DNA from: Clostridia bacterium
Lineage (GTDB): Bacteria > Bacillota > Clostridia > RGIG6154
DNA: 64,000 nt
NCBI GenBank assembly: GCA_017626145.1
Contig: JAGAJK010000095.1
Span: 1-64,000 of the forward strand
Direction: 5' to 3'
The notes under the pieces were generated by a model. That model was not told where the DNA came from. It did not search any database and saw only the letters and a list, made by a program, of their open reading frames with translations. This document shows, one piece after another, positions 42,188-49,552 of the stretch; the stretch's first letter is position 1, and every line of letters begins with the position of its first letter. Position numbers and translations under genes: made by a program.

Positions 42188-42216
42188 GCTGTGTTCTTAC
42201 GGGCACAGCTTTTTTT
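42188..42216 (+). terminator. Terminator of the ribbon-helix-helix gene
   Basis: GCTGTG (42188-42193) pairs with CACAGC, followed by T7. There is no matching T-run for leftward transcripts, so the microcompartment mRNA could read through. Confidence 0.75.
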
Positions 42217-42221
42217 CTTAT

Positions 42222-42770
42222 TTAAAGAATTGTGCTCCAAAGCTTGCTGTCAGGATTTGCGATAACGGTGCTGTCAAGGAACATTCCACCGTCTCCCGAT
42301 GTCTTTTTGGCTTTTTCAATTGCCGCAGTAACTGCCGCAACCTCACCTGTTAACATCATATAAGACTTACCGCACATACCCTTTGCAATACGAAGCTCAA
42401 TTAATTTAACATCAGCAGTTTTTGCCGCTGCATCAGCTGCAACAATTATTGCCGCTGCGTTAAATGTTTCCAGAACGCCTAAAGCATTTGGATTGTCAAT
42501 AACAGTTGTACCGTAAATTGCAGGGAAAATATCTTCTGCAGGATTACCAAGTACAAAGCTGTCAATCAATTTAGTTCCGAAACGTGTTTTAGATGCATCA
42601 ACAGATGCTCTTACCGCACTTAATTCGCCTGTAATAATTACGATATACTTACCCGGACAAACTGTCTGGGCTTCAATAATTTCGACATCAGAGGTCTTAA
42701 CAAGAAGGTCCGCTGCTGCCACACCGGTTGATACGGTATTATATTCAACCATTCCGATTGCCTTGCTCAT
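42222..42770 (-). CDS. pduT: PduT-like BMC-T shell protein with probable pore Fe-S site
   Basis: Two BMC domains in 182 residues (AIGMVEYNTVSTGVAAADLL and ALGVLETFNAAAIIVAADAAA). The length and the TVCPGKY segment near residue 38 match PduT, whose equivalent Cys binds a [4Fe-4S] cluster at the threefold pore. Next to the pduS-like gene this suggests electron transfer across the shell. It overlaps no gene; pduS ends 5 nt upstream. Confidence 0.92.
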   Translation of the reverse strand: MSKAIGMVEYNTVSTGVAAADLLVKTSDVEIIEAQTVCPGKYIVIITGELSAVRASVDASKTRFGTKLIDSFVLGNPAEDIFPAIYGTTVIDNPNALGVLETFNAAAIIVAADAAAKTADVKLIELRIAKGMCGKSYMMLTGEVAAVTAAIEKAKKTSGDGGMFLDSTVIANPDSKLWSTIL

Positions 42771-42775
42771 TTACT

Positions 42776-44104
42776 TTACCCCCTGATTACTGTAATAAAT
42801 GTGTCATTAATATCTCTTACTGTTCCATCCATAGGACAATGGATGTTAAGACCTAATTTATCCGCATCACTTGCGGCTAAAATCTGTCCTTTTGTTACTT
42901 TATCGCCCTTACTAACAAGTGCCTTTGCAGGTGCACCTATGTGCTGTGAAAGTTTTATTTTAAGTATTTCCGGTAAAACTTCCTTTTCATCCAACGGAGC
43001 CGGCTTGTTATAAGGCTTAAGACCAATACGTGAAATAAGTCGTCCCATAGGAACTATTCTGTACGGTCTGTCGGCTGATACGTTTTCGTATTCCATATCG
43101 GCAGGCATCGTAACGCCGTTTGCACGAAGTCCTGCTTTATATGAAGCAATCAAGCTTCTCGGACTTAATTCCTGACGGCAGGCGTATAATTCGCATACAC
43201 CGCAGGAACAGCACGAAAATGTATCTAAGAATGTTTTTATATCCTTTGCATTGCCCGACGAAGCACTTTTCATAAAGTTTGCCGGGTCAATTGGGTGTCC
43301 CAAAAGATTTCTCGGGCAAAGGTCTGTGCAGGTTCTGCACTGACAGCAGGATGCCATCGCTCTTTTAAGACTTATCGAATCACGTGTTTTGCGTTTTTCT
43401 ACTATGTAGTGGTCGCTCGGCAGAACTATTACGGCATTTGAGGTCTTTGTTACAAGCTCAAATTTGCCTGCAAGTCCACCTGTCATAGGTCCTCCGTTAA
43501 TAATTGCATAATCTTCAATTGTTGCACCACCGGCAAGCTCTATTAACGTATTGAAATCTGTTCCCAAAGGTACTTTCACGGTAACGGGATTTTTAACCGC
43601 ACCCGTAACTGTTACATACTTTTCGGTAACAGGTATATTACTAAGGGCATTATATGTATTATACATAGTTTCTACGTTAAATACGATAACGCCTTCCGTA
43701 ATAGGTAATTTACCGGGCTTTATAACTCTGCCGGTTGTTTCATAAATAGTAACAACCTCATCACCTGACGGATATGCTTCGGGGAGATAACCTATTCTTG
43801 CTTTTTTAAAGGATGCTAAATTTGACTCTACCGATGCTATTGCGTCCTTATAGGAACGTTTAACTGCAATAACAATATTATCCGCACCTACTGCTTCTGC
43901 CACCGTATCAAGTGCTGTTAAAATTTCATAAGAATATTTTTCAAGCATCTGACGGTGAAGCCTTAAAAGCGGTTCACATTCTGCGCAGTTCAAAATAATA
44001 GTGTCTGCCTTGTCATTTAATTTTGCATATGATGGGAAACCTGCACCGCCTGCACCGCAAACGCCGTTTTCTCTCATAATTTTTGCAAGGTCTTGTAAAG
44101 TCAT
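42776..44104 (-). CDS. pduS: PduS/RnfC-like electron-transfer flavoprotein
   Basis: A 442-residue protein of the RnfC/PduS family. The N-terminal Gly-rich GVCGAGGAGFPSYAK opens the NADH/FMN domain (Complex1_51K-like). A SLBB region follows near residue 165-215. Two [4Fe-4S] motifs lie near 255-310: CCQCRTCTDLCP and CCSCGVCELYACRQ. A lipoyl-like C-terminal module is visible. In B12-dependent loci PduS reduces cobalamin; here the diol dehydratase is a glycyl-radical enzyme, so PduS probably supplies electrons to the activase or exports reducing power through PduT. Confidence 0.92.
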   Translation of the reverse strand: MTLQDLAKIMRENGVCGAGGAGFPSYAKLNDKADTIILNCAECEPLLRLHRQMLEKYSYEILTALDTVAEAVGADNIVIAVKRSYKDAIASVESNLASFKKARIGYLPEAYPSGDEVVTIYETTGRVIKPGKLPITEGVIVFNVETMYNTYNALSNIPVTEKYVTVTGAVKNPVTVKVPLGTDFNTLIELAGGATIEDYAIINGGPMTGGLAGKFELVTKTSNAVIVLPSDHYIVEKRKTRDSISLKRAMASCCQCRTCTDLCPRNLLGHPIDPANFMKSASSGNAKDIKTFLDTFSCCSCGVCELYACRQELSPRSLIASYKAGLRANGVTMPADMEYENVSADRPYRIVPMGRLISRIGLKPYNKPAPLDEKEVLPEILKIKLSQHIGAPAKALVSKGDKVTKGQILAASDADKLGLNIHCPMDGTVRDINDTFITVIRG

Positions 44105-44121
44105 TTTTGCATATTCCTTTC

Positions 44122-44385
44122 TTAAAATTCGCTTCCTTCATCAATGATGCCCACAACTGCCGCATCAACGGGAGCATTGTCCATATCACAACCGATTCTT
44201 GCCGCACTTCCGAAAGCTACAAGCACTGTTTCACCAATACCCGCACCAACGTTATCTACTGCAACAAAGCGGTCACCTGATCCGGACATATCGCTGATTG
44301 GAGAAATAATAAGAAATTTGCTACCCACCAGCTTTTCGTTCTTTCTTGTAGAAAATACATTTCCTACTACTTTTCCGATAATCAT
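44122..44385 (-). CDS. eutN: EutN/CcmL-type vertex protein (BMC-P)
   Basis: An 87-residue pentameric vertex protein that closes the icosahedral shell. MIIGKVVGNVFSTRKN, the LIISPI strand, FVAVDNVGAGIGETVLV and the ARIGCD / VDAAVVGIID end are classic for the family. A single copy in the locus is enough to cap twelve vertices. Confidence 0.93.
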   Translation of the reverse strand: MIIGKVVGNVFSTRKNEKLVGSKFLIISPISDMSGSGDRFVAVDNVGAGIGETVLVAFGSAARIGCDMDNAPVDAAVVGIIDEGSEF

Positions 44386-44436
44386 AACGTTATCCTATTC
44401 CCTTTCAGTTGATAATTTTCAAAAAACTGTCACCTG

Positions 44437-44460
44437 CCGTAACGGAAAAATCCGTTACGG
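44437..44460 (-). other. Intercistronic hairpin downstream of the BMC-H genes
   Basis: CCGTAACGGA pairs with TCCGTTACGG over an AAAA loop. In the transcript direction a T6 run follows only about 10 nt later, so it may act as a partial terminator giving more shell hexamer than vertex protein. Confidence 0.55.
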
Positions 44461-44483
44461 CAAAGACAATTTATTTGGTTAAA

Positions 44484-44897
44484 TTACTTTAAGATAGGGA
44501 GAATCTTTTCAACGTCATTGTGTGGTCTTGGGATTACGTGTGTTGCAACTAATTCGCCAAGGCTTGATGCATTTGCAGCACCTGCTTCAACAGCAGCTTT
44601 AACTGCTCCTACATCACCTCTAACCATAACGCTTACGAGGCCAGAACCGATTTTTTCAGTTCCTACTAATACTACGTTTGCTGCTTTGAGCATTGAATCT
44701 GCTGCTTCAATTGCTGCTACCAAACCTCTTGTTTCTACCATACCTAATGCTTCCTGTGCCATTTTTATTTCCTCCTTAAATTCTTTTACAATTTTTGTTT
44801 CTTTTATTGTTTCCTGAACCACCGGTTCAGTTTTAACCGTTTTCTTTGCAGCTGTCTTTGTTGTTGACTTTGCTGCACTCTTTTTTGGTGCTGCCAT
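44484..44897 (-). CDS. BMC-H shell protein with Lys/Ala-rich N-terminal extension (two starts)
   Basis: The long form has 137 residues: about 45 basic, Ala-rich residues ([21 protein letters not shown], about 1-22, then a charged stretch) before a normal 92-residue BMC domain beginning [14 protein letters not shown]. Both starts have good sites: GAGGAG before 44897 and AAGGAGG 8 nt before an internal ATG at 44762. The internal start equals the N-terminus of the neighbouring BMC-H. The gene could thus make tailed and plain hexamer subunits. The tail resembles histone H1 tails in composition and would be on the concave face where BMC-H termini lie. Confidence 0.88.
   Translation of the reverse strand: MAAPKKSAAKSTTKTAAKKTVKTEPVVQETIKETKIVKEFKEEIKMAQEALGMVETRGLVAAIEAADSMLKAANVVLVGTEKIGSGLVSVMVRGDVGAVKAAVEAGAANASSLGELVATHVIPRPHNDVEKILPILK
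44762..44777 (-). promoter_or_regulatory. Internal ribosome binding site for the short BMC-H form
   Basis: AAGGAGG (minus strand, 44771-44777), 8 nt, then in-frame ATG (44760-44762) opening a 92-residue standard BMC-H. Confidence 0.65.
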
Positions 44898-44912
44898 TAA
44901 AATCCACTCCTC

Positions 44913-45188
44913 TTAGAATTTTGGCAATATTTTTTCAATATCGCTGTGAGGTCTTGGAATTACATGAACTGCAACCAATTCACCAAGCTTTGATGCTCTG
45001 TCTGCGCCAACTTCAGCTGCTGCCTTAACTGCACCAACATCGCCTCTTACCATAACACTAACAAGACCTGAACCGATTTTTTCGGTACCGATTAAAACAA
45101 CTTCTGCTGCTTTAACCATAGCATCTGCAGCCTCAATAGCAGCTGTAAGACCTCTTGTTTCGATCATGCCTAATGCTTCCTGTGCCAT
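44913..45188 (-). CDS. BMC-H hexameric shell protein
   Basis: A 91-residue canonical single-domain shell protein ([54 protein letters not shown]). It is a close paralogue of the next downstream gene's BMC domain, implying tandem duplication. It should be the most abundant facet component. The ribosome binding site is strong (GGAGG). Confidence 0.95.
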   Translation of the reverse strand: MAQEALGMIETRGLTAAIEAADAMVKAAEVVLIGTEKIGSGLVSVMVRGDVGAVKAAAEVGADRASKLGELVAVHVIPRPHSDIEKILPKF

Positions 45189-45218
45189 TTTAAATTCCTC
45201 CTACCAAAAAATAATAAA

Positions 45219-46424
45219 TTACTCATTTATGATTGCAATCTTCAAGCCTTCCATACGAAGGTTTGTCTGATGTGCTTCATTAATCTGATCCAATGGGAAC
45301 TTATGAGTAATAAGCTCTTTCATTGGAATACCAATTGCTTTTGCTCTCTTAAGGAAATCAAAGGTTGTAGCATAGTCACGAAGTGTATAAACCCATGAAC
45401 CAACTGTGGTAATTTCCTTTGCGCAAATATCAAAGTGTGGGTTGATTGTAGCATCTCCGCCGTTAATGAAGAAACCAAGCTCGCAAAGACCGCCGCCGCT
45501 TCTTATAAACTTGTAGATGTTGCTGTGTGCCACAGGTGAGCCTGTGCACTGGAAACCAAAGTCTGCTTCGTATCCGCCAAATGCATCCTTAACTGCCTGA
45601 GCAAGTGCTTCGATGCCCTGATGATTCTTGAAGTTTACAGACTTATCTGCACCCATCTTCTTAGCAAACTCAAGTCTCTTATCTTCGCCGTCAACAGCTA
45701 CGATATTTTCAACACCCATTGTTCTTAAGATTGCGATACAAATCAAACCGATAGGTCCGCATCCCTGAACAACAACTCTGCTGTTGAATCTTAAAATACC
45801 TGTTGTTTTAGCTCTTTCAACTGCGTGAATAAGAACTGCACTTGGTTCTATAAGAATTCTTGATTCTAAATCAAGGTCACTTACGTTAAATACTGTTGAA
45901 CCGCCACGGATTACCATGTAATCTGCAAACCAGCCGTTTAAGTGAATATCGTCATCGGGAAGAAGTCCGTAAACATCTGCACCGCCAACGTTCTGCTTGT
46001 TAAGGTCAAACATTGTGATATCAGGGTTATCCTTGAAAATCATACATGTTACTACCTTGTCGCCAATACCAAGTGGCTTTCCTGCACTGTCCTTTTTAAC
46101 GTTTTTACCCATCTTTACGATTTCGCCTGTGCCTTCGTGACCTAATACTACAGGTATTAAGCCGAATGGGTCACGCTTGAATTCGTGAGCATCTGTACCG
46201 CAAACGCCGCAGCCTTCAACCTTAACGAGAATATCATCATCGCCAAGCTCGGGAATAGGAAATTCTTTGATTTCATATTTTTCTATAGCTGTAAGCATTG
46301 CAGCCTTACTTGTTGCAGGAACAGTACCGGATGATGCTTTTGGTGCCGCAGGAGCAGCTGAGCCACCGAGGTTGTTTATTACCTGCTTGATTATTTCTTC
46401 AAGCTGTGTTGAATTAACATCCAT
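45219..46424 (-). CDS. Zinc-dependent alcohol dehydrogenase with encapsulation peptide
   Basis: A 401-residue medium-chain dehydrogenase. Residues 1-20 (TQLEEIIKQVINNL) form an encapsulation helix followed by an Ala/Pro/Ser linker (to about 40). Catalytic zinc ligands are seen in GCGVCGTDAHEF (Cys, near 75) and GHEGTGE; the NAD-binding motif is VVQGCGPIGLI near 225. The structural-zinc four-Cys loop is absent. It would recycle NADH by reducing propanal to propanol, or reduce lactaldehyde. Many such loci use an iron-type PduQ or FucO instead. Confidence 0.9.
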   Translation of the reverse strand: MDVNSTQLEEIIKQVINNLGGSAAPAAPKASSGTVPATSKAAMLTAIEKYEIKEFPIPELGDDDILVKVEGCGVCGTDAHEFKRDPFGLIPVVLGHEGTGEIVKMGKNVKKDSAGKPLGIGDKVVTCMIFKDNPDITMFDLNKQNVGGADVYGLLPDDDIHLNGWFADYMVIRGGSTVFNVSDLDLESRILIEPSAVLIHAVERAKTTGILRFNSRVVVQGCGPIGLICIAILRTMGVENIVAVDGEDKRLEFAKKMGADKSVNFKNHQGIEALAQAVKDAFGGYEADFGFQCTGSPVAHSNIYKFIRSGGGLCELGFFINGGDATINPHFDICAKEITTVGSWVYTLRDYATTFDFLKRAKAIGIPMKELITHKFPLDQINEAHQTNLRMEGLKIAIINE

Positions 46425-46439
46425 TTTCCGTTACTCCTT

Positions 46440-46964
46440 TTACTTAAATTCTTTTATAACTTCGGCAAGAACAGATGCACCGTAGGAAGCAAGGAACGTA
46501 TCCTGTTCTTCACTGCCTCCGCTTACTCCGAGACCGCCGATTATACGGCCATTGTACTTAAGTGGCTCACCGCCGCCGAAGATTACTATCTGACCGTTAT
46601 TTGTAAACTGTATTCCGTATAGCGGACCGCCGGGCTGACTTAATTCTTTAAGCTGCGATGTTGTCATTTTAAGAGATACAACTGTGTATGCCTTATTTAA
46701 AGCCACATCGTAGCTTGCTATGTAAGAATCGTCCATACATTCAACCAAAACAGGTCTTGCTCCCGTATTGGAAATTGCAACAACCGCATTAACTCCAATT
46801 TCCTTTGCCTTTGCTTCAATCTTCAAGGCAAGCTTTTTTGCCATATCAAGACTGATATCACGAAGGCAGGTGCATTTATGATGCTTCTCGGCATTGCAAT
46901 CGGATGCAGAACTGATGCTACCCATTACGGACTCCACTAAACGTGAAATGTCCTGTTCGTTCAA
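46440..46964 (-). CDS. GlcG/PduO C-terminal-like protein with encapsulation peptide
   Basis: A 174-residue protein. Its N-terminal helix (EQDISRLVESVMGSIS) is an encapsulation-type peptide, followed by a short Cys/His stretch (HHKCTC) and a HbpS/GlcG fold (about 45-174, AVVAISNTGARPVLVECMD, GGLGVSGGSEEQD). Related domains bind haem or cobalamin, as in PduO's C-terminus. In this B12-independent locus the role is unclear; an accessory cofactor or redox function is possible. It lies between the aldolase and the alcohol dehydrogenase. Confidence 0.82.
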   Translation of the reverse strand: MNEQDISRLVESVMGSISSASDCNAEKHHKCTCLRDISLDMAKKLALKIEAKAKEIGVNAVVAISNTGARPVLVECMDDSYIASYDVALNKAYTVVSLKMTTSQLKELSQPGGPLYGIQFTNNGQIVIFGGGEPLKYNGRIIGGLGVSGGSEEQDTFLASYGASVLAEVIKEFK

Positions 46965-46984
46965 GATAAATACCTCCCAAACGA

Positions 46985-47785
46985 TTATTTGTTAAGCTGT
47001 TCTAAAACTTTCTTTGTGATTTCTGCAACTAAATCAACGCTGCCCTTTGCTTCAGCTTCAATTGTAGCCTGGCATGAACCGCAGCTGTGGCAGTTTACAC
47101 CACCCTTGTTTACGCAGATATCAGCAGGGTGCTTACCCTTTAAGCCAAACTGTGCACGGATTTCATAAAGCTTCTTAACCTGATCCTGTGAAAGCTCCTT
47201 AGGACCGCCAAGCTGTCTTGACTGGAAGAGAAGCTGTGCATAGAATTCAAGTGATTCCATCTTGTGATATGCAGCAAGAAGTGAATCTGAATATGCAAGT
47301 GCACCGTGGTTTTCAAGAAGTACTGCATCAAAGTGCTGTAAGTACTTTGAAACAGCATCAGGAATTTCGTTTGTTGAAGGTGTGCCGTATTCAGCGATGG
47401 GCACACAACCGAGAGCGATTACCGCTTCAGGCATAATAGGCTGTGTAAGCGGAATACCTGCAATAGCAAAGCTTGTTGCATAAACAGGATGAGCGTGAAC
47501 AACTGACTTAACGTCAGGTCTTTCCTTATAAACTCTCATATGCATTTTGATTTCTGATGATGGCTTGAAACCGGCATTTGCCTGGATTACATTACCGTTT
47601 GCATCCACCTTACAGATGTATTCAGGAGTCATAAAGCCCTTACTTACGCCTGTTGGTGTGCAAAGAAATGTGTTATCGTCAAGCTTTACTGAGATGTTAC
47701 CGTCGTTTGCAGCAACCATGCCTCTGTTGTAAATTCTTTTTCCGATTTCGCAAATCTCTTTTTTGATTTCGAATTCTGATACCAT
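46985..47785 (-). CDS. Class II sugar-phosphate aldolase with C-terminal targeting tail
   Basis: A zinc aldolase of the fuculose-/rhamnulose-1-phosphate type, making lactaldehyde and DHAP. Motifs are ANDGNISVK near 27, SSEIKMH with the catalytic Glu near 76, VHAHP near 96 and LENHGAL near 157. After the aldolase core (about 215) there is a Cys-rich linker (CVNKGGVNCHSCGSC) and a final amphipathic helix (VAEITKKVLEQLNK), a C-terminal encapsulation peptide. Its presence places this locus in the fucose/rhamnose type of glycyl-radical microcompartment. Confidence 0.92.
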   Translation of the reverse strand: MVSEFEIKKEICEIGKRIYNRGMVAANDGNISVKLDDNTFLCTPTGVSKGFMTPEYICKVDANGNVIQANAGFKPSSEIKMHMRVYKERPDVKSVVHAHPVYATSFAIAGIPLTQPIMPEAVIALGCVPIAEYGTPSTNEIPDAVSKYLQHFDAVLLENHGALAYSDSLLAAYHKMESLEFYAQLLFQSRQLGGPKELSQDQVKKLYEIRAQFGLKGKHPADICVNKGGVNCHSCGSCQATIEAEAKGSVDLVAEITKKVLEQLNK

Positions 47786-47876
47786 AATTACATTTCTCCT
47801 TTATTTAGATTCTTTTATTACCTTTATTATATAATTGAAAAAGCCCGCAAACTTTCCCAATTTTTATCACATTATA

Positions 47877-47905
47877 ACTATACCACATATTTGTGGGTTT
47901 GTCAA
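47877..47905 (-). promoter_or_regulatory. Internal operon promoter before the aldolase gene
   Basis: On the minus strand TTGACA (47900-47905), 17 nt, TATAGT (47877-47882). The spacer holds an inverted repeat CCACA-N4-TGTGG (47883-47896), a possible repressor site. Confidence 0.75.
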
Positions 47906-47908
47906 CGG

Positions 47909-47952
47909 TTTTTTCTGTTTTTTTGTGGTTTTTTGTGGTTTTTTGTTTTTTT
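47909..47952 (-). promoter_or_regulatory. Phased A-tracts upstream of the aldolase promoter
   Basis: Five A-runs on the transcribed-strand side (47909-47914, 47918-47924, 47929-47934, 47939-47944, 47946-47952); the first four are centred close to 10 bp apart. They lie directly upstream of the -35 box, as expected for curved DNA or an UP element. Confidence 0.6.
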
Positions 47953-48377
47953 CATTCTTTCAGATAGTCAAGGATTTCCTTTACTCCCGTTCCGTCCTTT
48001 GAATTTACCCAAAAAACCTTTTCACAGCCTGAAAGACGAAGCCATCTTTCAGCTCTTTCGGGATTGGCATCTTCCTTATCTATCTGTGTCACTATCCCTA
48101 TAACCTCACGGTTTGCCATACAGGTTATATTGGGTGGAAACAGTGAATACGGCTCCGTTGCACTCAGAAGCAAACCAACAACATCCGCTTCGTAGGAGTA
48201 AACTGCAAGTGCCGCTCCTAAATTCTTTGTTTGTATGTACTCACCGGGTGTATCAATTATCGCATCGTAATAATTTACGTACTGTGTTTTATGATACTTT
48301 ATCTTCTCACCCTTAAGTGCCTGGGTAAGAGTTGATTTTCCGGCTTCACTTCGTCCCATTAATATAAGCTTTTTCAT
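47952..48377 (-). CDS. EutP/PduV-like small GTPase
   Basis: A 141-residue Ras-like GTPase. Walker A GRSEAGKST lies near residue 8, the G3 motif DTPGEY near 43, TQID (G4) near 101 and NSKDGTG (G5) near 124. PduV/EutP proteins associate with microcompartments and may link them to filaments. The start is ATG 48377, overlapping the stop of the previous gene (TGATG); a longer frame upstream is not needed. Confidence 0.88.
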   Translation of the reverse strand: MKKLILMGRSEAGKSTLTQALKGEKIKYHKTQYVNYYDAIIDTPGEYIQTKNLGAALAVYSYEADVVGLLLSATEPYSLFPPNITCMANREVIGIVTQIDKEDANPERAERWLRLSGCEKVFWVNSKDGTGVKEILDYLKE

Positions 48378-48742
48378 CACGTTCTCGTTATTTCGCAAAC
48401 CGTGAAATTAAGCTTTGTTCTGCAATATTCACAGAGAGCATTAAGCGAAGATTCAACCTGTGACACGGTACCTGTTATAATTAAGGTACCGCTGAAACGG
48501 TCAACAAATCCCAATTCCGCTCCCGAGCTTTTAATTGCAATATCGCCTGCAATAATTGCTGTTTCCGCAGGTGACATAGTAACAATACCGATTGCCGCCT
48601 TTGAATAATCTATTGCAGGGTCAAGACCCAGCTTTTTATAAAGAATCGCATCAGGGTTTGCAATAATATGAGCAAGAGTTATCTGCTTACCGGGAACAAG
48701 CTCCTGTATTATTCGCATTTTATTTTCAAGCGTTTCGTTCAT
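48377..48742 (-). CDS. PduU/EutS-like circularly permuted BMC-H protein
   Basis: A 121-residue shell protein with the circular permutation of PduU/EutS: an N-terminal segment RIIQELVPGKQITLAHIIANP, normally at the C-end of the BMC fold, comes first, and ITGTVSQVESSLNALCEYC last. In these proteins a small beta barrel closes the pore. PduU is reported to bind PduV, and here the two genes overlap, in keeping with a working pair. Confidence 0.9.
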   Translation of the reverse strand: MNETLENKMRIIQELVPGKQITLAHIIANPDAILYKKLGLDPAIDYSKAAIGIVTMSPAETAIIAGDIAIKSSGAELGFVDRFSGTLIITGTVSQVESSLNALCEYCRTKLNFTVCEITRT

Positions 48743-48747
48743 TCCCT

Positions 48748-49539
48748 TTAGCCTCCAATCTCTACTTTAAGTCCATATTTTTCTGCCGCCTTTTTAAGCA
48801 TTAGCATATGCTCCTTTGTTGGCGGTGTTATGTGTTCAAGAGTGTACTCCCTGCCAAGTCCTTCATATTTATCCTTACCGAGTCTGTGATAAGGAAGAAG
48901 GTGTAATTCCGTTACATTTACAAGTGAGCTTGCAAATTCGGCAATTGCTTCGATTTCCTCAACGGTATCGTTAAATGTAGGAATAACAGGAACTCTTATA
49001 ATAAGCTTTTTTGCTTCCCGGGCAATCTTTCTTGCATTTTCTAAAATAAGCTCGTTAGGCTGACCGGTAAATTCTTTGTGCTTATCCGAATTTATATGTT
49101 TTATGTCCATAAGGAACAAATCAAGATAAGGTATGTATCTTTTAATGACTGTATCAAAGTCCGCAAAGCCGGTTGTTTCCATCGCTGTGTTTATTGCGTT
49201 TTCCTTGGCACCTCTTAAAAGTGCTACCGCAAAATCAGGCTGAAAAAGTGCCTCGCCACCGGAAAGAGTAAGTCCTCCACCGGAACGGCGGTAGTAAGGT
49301 CTGTCCTGCTTTACCTTTTCCAAAACCTCGCCTGCTGTTACGTCGTAACCGATTGTCTTTTCCTTTCCTGCCACAACCATGGTTTCAATCTTCTTGCTTT
49401 GGGATTCGGGGTTACAGCACCATTTACATCTTAAAAAACAACCCTTTAAGAAAACAATGGTTCTTACCCCCGGTCCGTCGTGCACGGAAAATCTCTGAAT
49501 GTCAAAAATCCGTCCTTTTGTGTCAAGATAATTTTCCAT
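48748..49539 (-). CDS. Glycyl-radical enzyme activating enzyme (radical SAM)
   Basis: Installs the glycyl radical on the neighbouring diol dehydratase using S-adenosylmethionine. Its 263 residues contain the radical-SAM triad in CFLRCKWCC near residue 34-42 and the GGEAL motif near 95. No further Cys-rich ferredoxin insert is present after the triad, so it is built like pyruvate-formate-lyase activase rather than the longer glycerol- or choline-type activases. No encapsulation peptide is obvious. It is 13 nt after the radical enzyme. Confidence 0.93.
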   Translation of the reverse strand: MENYLDTKGRIFDIQRFSVHDGPGVRTIVFLKGCFLRCKWCCNPESQSKKIETMVVAGKEKTIGYDVTAGEVLEKVKQDRPYYRRSGGGLTLSGGEALFQPDFAVALLRGAKENAINTAMETTGFADFDTVIKRYIPYLDLFLMDIKHINSDKHKEFTGQPNELILENARKIAREAKKLIIRVPVIPTFNDTVEEIEAIAEFASSLVNVTELHLLPYHRLGKDKYEGLGREYTLEHITPPTKEHMLMLKKAAEKYGLKVEIGG

Positions 49540-49552
49540 TTATATATTTCCT

